Assembly (NCBI GenBank): GCA_020442095.1 | Contig: JAGRKY010000072.1 | Span: 1-6,979, forward strand | Reading direction: 5' to 3' | Origin: Bauldia sp. | Lineage (GTDB): Bacteria; Pseudomonadota; Alphaproteobacteria; Rhizobiales; Kaistiaceae | Length of the DNA: 6,979 bases | Shown: one piece after another, positions 6,017 through 6,979 of the stretch | Position numbering within the stretch: the stretch's first letter is position 1 | Layout: the number at the start of each line of letters is the position of its first letter | The notes under the pieces: model-generated | Database searches by the model: none | Seen by the model: the letters and a program-made list of their open reading frames with translations, nothing else | What the model was told of the DNA's origin: nothing | Program-made: the position numbers and the translations under genes

Positions 6017-6065
6017 CCATCCCTGCCGCTCAACAGGGATGGCCGGGGTTGACCCGGCCATCCCT
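6017..6065. terminator. Two overlapping, mutually exclusive hairpins between convergent genes
   Basis: Hairpin A pairs CCATCCCTG (6017-6025) with CAGGGATGG (6034-6042), a 9-bp stem with an 8-base loop. Hairpin B pairs AGGGATGGCCGGG (6035-6047) with CCCGGCCATCCCT (6053-6065), a 13-bp stem with a 5-base loop. The middle segment is shared, so only one can form. The block is 13 bases past the sulfatase stop on the minus strand, suiting a transcript-end or stability element. No T-run follows on either strand, so classical intrinsic termination is not supported; an interspersed repeat is the main alternative. Confidence 0.5.
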
Positions 6066-6077
6066 AGGCTGTGAGCG

Positions 6078-6979
6078 TCAGTTCCCAGGCGAGATGGAGA
6101 TGTTGACGCCATCCTTCTTGAGCTGATCCCGCAGCCAGCCGAACCTCTGGTACTCCGAGATCGAGATCGGGCCGGTATAGCCGTAGGACTGCAGCTTGCG
6201 CGGCGGATAGTCGACGAAGGTCTTCATCACCTTGTTGAGCTGCTTGGACATGACCGGGCCCATCCAGGTGTGCTCGGTGTAGTTGTTCATGAAGATGTCG
6301 TAGCGCTCCTGCGGATCCTGCCACAGGTCGTAAGTCTGCGGCACGGTCGCGACATACTTCGATGCGCCCTTCCAGCCGTAGTTGCTGTCCACCGACCCGG
6401 CCCCGGTGGCCGCACCGTTGTCACCGCGCATGTTGAACACGAACTTGTACTGGTGGTACCGGATGGCGCCAGGCAGCAGTTCGTCCTCGGTCATGTAGTA
6501 CCAGGTGTCGCGCGGGTCGGATCCCGTGCCGAACAGCACCGGCGAGATGTCGTAGCTGTCGAAGATGATCGGCTGGCCGTCGCGGTCCTTCTCGGGCAGC
6601 TTGATCCCGGCCAGGGATGCGAAAGTCGCCATGAAGTCCAGGCCGCCGACGATGTCGGAATTCCGCGAGCCGGCCTTGATCTTGCCGGGCATCCAGGCGA
6701 CGGCCGGAACCCGGTTGCCACCTTCGCGATCGGTGCCCTTCGTGCCGCGGAACGGGGTGTAGCCGGCATCGGGATACACATCCTGCCAGGCGCCGTTGTC
6801 GGTGGTGAAGATGACCAGGGTGTTGCCGTCGTCAAGGCCGAGTTCGTGGATCTTGTCCATGACGTTGCCGATGCGCGTATCAAGCTCGACAAGCGAGTCG
6901 GCATACTTGGTCTTGGCCATGGATTTGCCGATGAAATCGGGGTGCGGAAGGTTCGGCTGGTGCACCTTCATGAAGTTGA
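6078..6979 (-). CDS. Arylsulfatase (C-terminal part, 5' end beyond the right window edge)
   Basis: The open frame continues past the right edge, so the ATG at 6971 is internal: the residues before it (NF) complete the NFMKVHQPNLPH block usual in mid-sulfatase. Visible landmarks in order: HQPNLPHPDF with the substrate/metal-side histidine, ADSLVELDTRIGNVMDKIHELGLDDGNTLVIFTTDNGA with the metal-binding Asp-Asn pair, PFRGTKGTDREGGNRVPAVAWMPG with the sulfate-contacting lysine of RG-K, GGLDFMATFASLAG, and a long C-terminal domain including DLWQDPQERYDIFMNNYTEHTW. About 300 residues are visible. The formylglycine motif and any signal peptide are off-window, so class I catalysis is inferred from family similarity. 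The HQPN-LPH and GGNRVPAVAW blocks indicate a subfamily different from the left-hand sulfatase. The stop at 6078-6080 is followed by the paired hairpins. The substrate is unknown. Confidence 0.93.
   Translation of the reverse strand, partial: NFMKVHQPNLPHPDFIGKSMAKTKYADSLVELDTRIGNVMDKIHELGLDDGNTLVIFTTDNGAWQDVYPDAGYTPFRGTKGTDREGGNRVPAVAWMPGKIKAGSRNSDIVGGLDFMATFASLAGIKLPEKDRDGQPIIFDSYDISPVLFGTGSDPRDTWYYMTEDELLPGAIRYHQYKFVFNMRGDNGAATGAGSVDSNYGWKGASKYVATVPQTYDLWQDPQERYDIFMNNYTEHTWMGPVMSKQLNKVMKTFVDYPPRKLQSYGYTGPISISEYQRFGWLRDQLKKDGVNISISPGN

Noticed and set aside
5826..6126. Short open frames on both strands across the 5967-5988 palindrome
   Set aside because: Their IPAWAGI/IPAQAGI peptides come from translating an interspersed palindrome; no ribosome site, and they overlap the ends of real genes.
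1..6979. The two sulfatase fragments as one gene split by an inserted segment
   Set aside because: The left fragment has its own start and signal peptide and runs off the left edge, and the right one runs off the right edge. In a split gene on the minus strand the C-terminal half would lie to the left, so the order is wrong. The sequence blocks also point to different subfamilies.
1..6979. CRISPR array, insertion sequence, tRNA or phage remnant
   Set aside because: No evenly spaced repeats, transposase or integrase motifs, cloverleaf with CCA-type end, or phage structural genes were seen.

Overview
The window reads as chromosomal DNA of a high-GC alphaproteobacterium, probably from the Hyphomicrobiales or a related group. 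That placement is inference. It rests on strong G/C preference at third codon positions, long antisense open frames caused by that bias, GGAG-type ribosome binding sites, and interspersed palindromes of kinds common in alphaproteobacterial genomes. No transposase, integrase, tRNA, rRNA or CRISPR array was seen.

Layout, left to right. (1) 1-557, minus: the N-terminal third of a secreted class I arylsulfatase with its formylglycine motif, running off the left edge. Its upstream region holds a perfect 12-bp tandem repeat. (2) 829-3842: a surface-glycan or glycolipid-like group of a GT2 glycosyltransferase (minus), an LpxL/HtrB-like acyltransferase lacking the usual catalytic acid (plus), and a second GT2-type glycosyltransferase (minus). 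The strands alternate, so this is a neighbourhood and not one operon. (3) 4012-4341, minus: a small exported four-cysteine protein of unknown role. (4) 4642-5878: a divergent pair, a TetR-family repressor (minus) and a minimal RTX calcium-binding-repeat protein (plus). Between them an unusually AT-rich block carries two overlapping palindromes laid over a promoter-like sequence. (5) 5879-6077: a short intergenic stretch with several strong palindromes, including two mutually exclusive hairpins. (6) 6078-6979, minus: the C-terminal part of a second arylsulfatase, of a different subfamily from the first, cut by the right edge.

How the parts might work together: the sulfatases fit sulfate-ester scavenging from sulfated substrates in the periplasm or outside the cell. 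The transferases fit building or decorating an envelope polymer or lipid. The RTX protein is probably a type I secretion substrate under TetR control. The secretion machinery, the formylglycine-generating enzyme and any polymer export genes lie outside the window, so functional links between the blocks are inferred only from proximity. The most distinctive signals are the TetR/RTX operator region, the acyltransferase with an altered active-site motif, and the competing hairpins before the right-hand sulfatase's 3' end.
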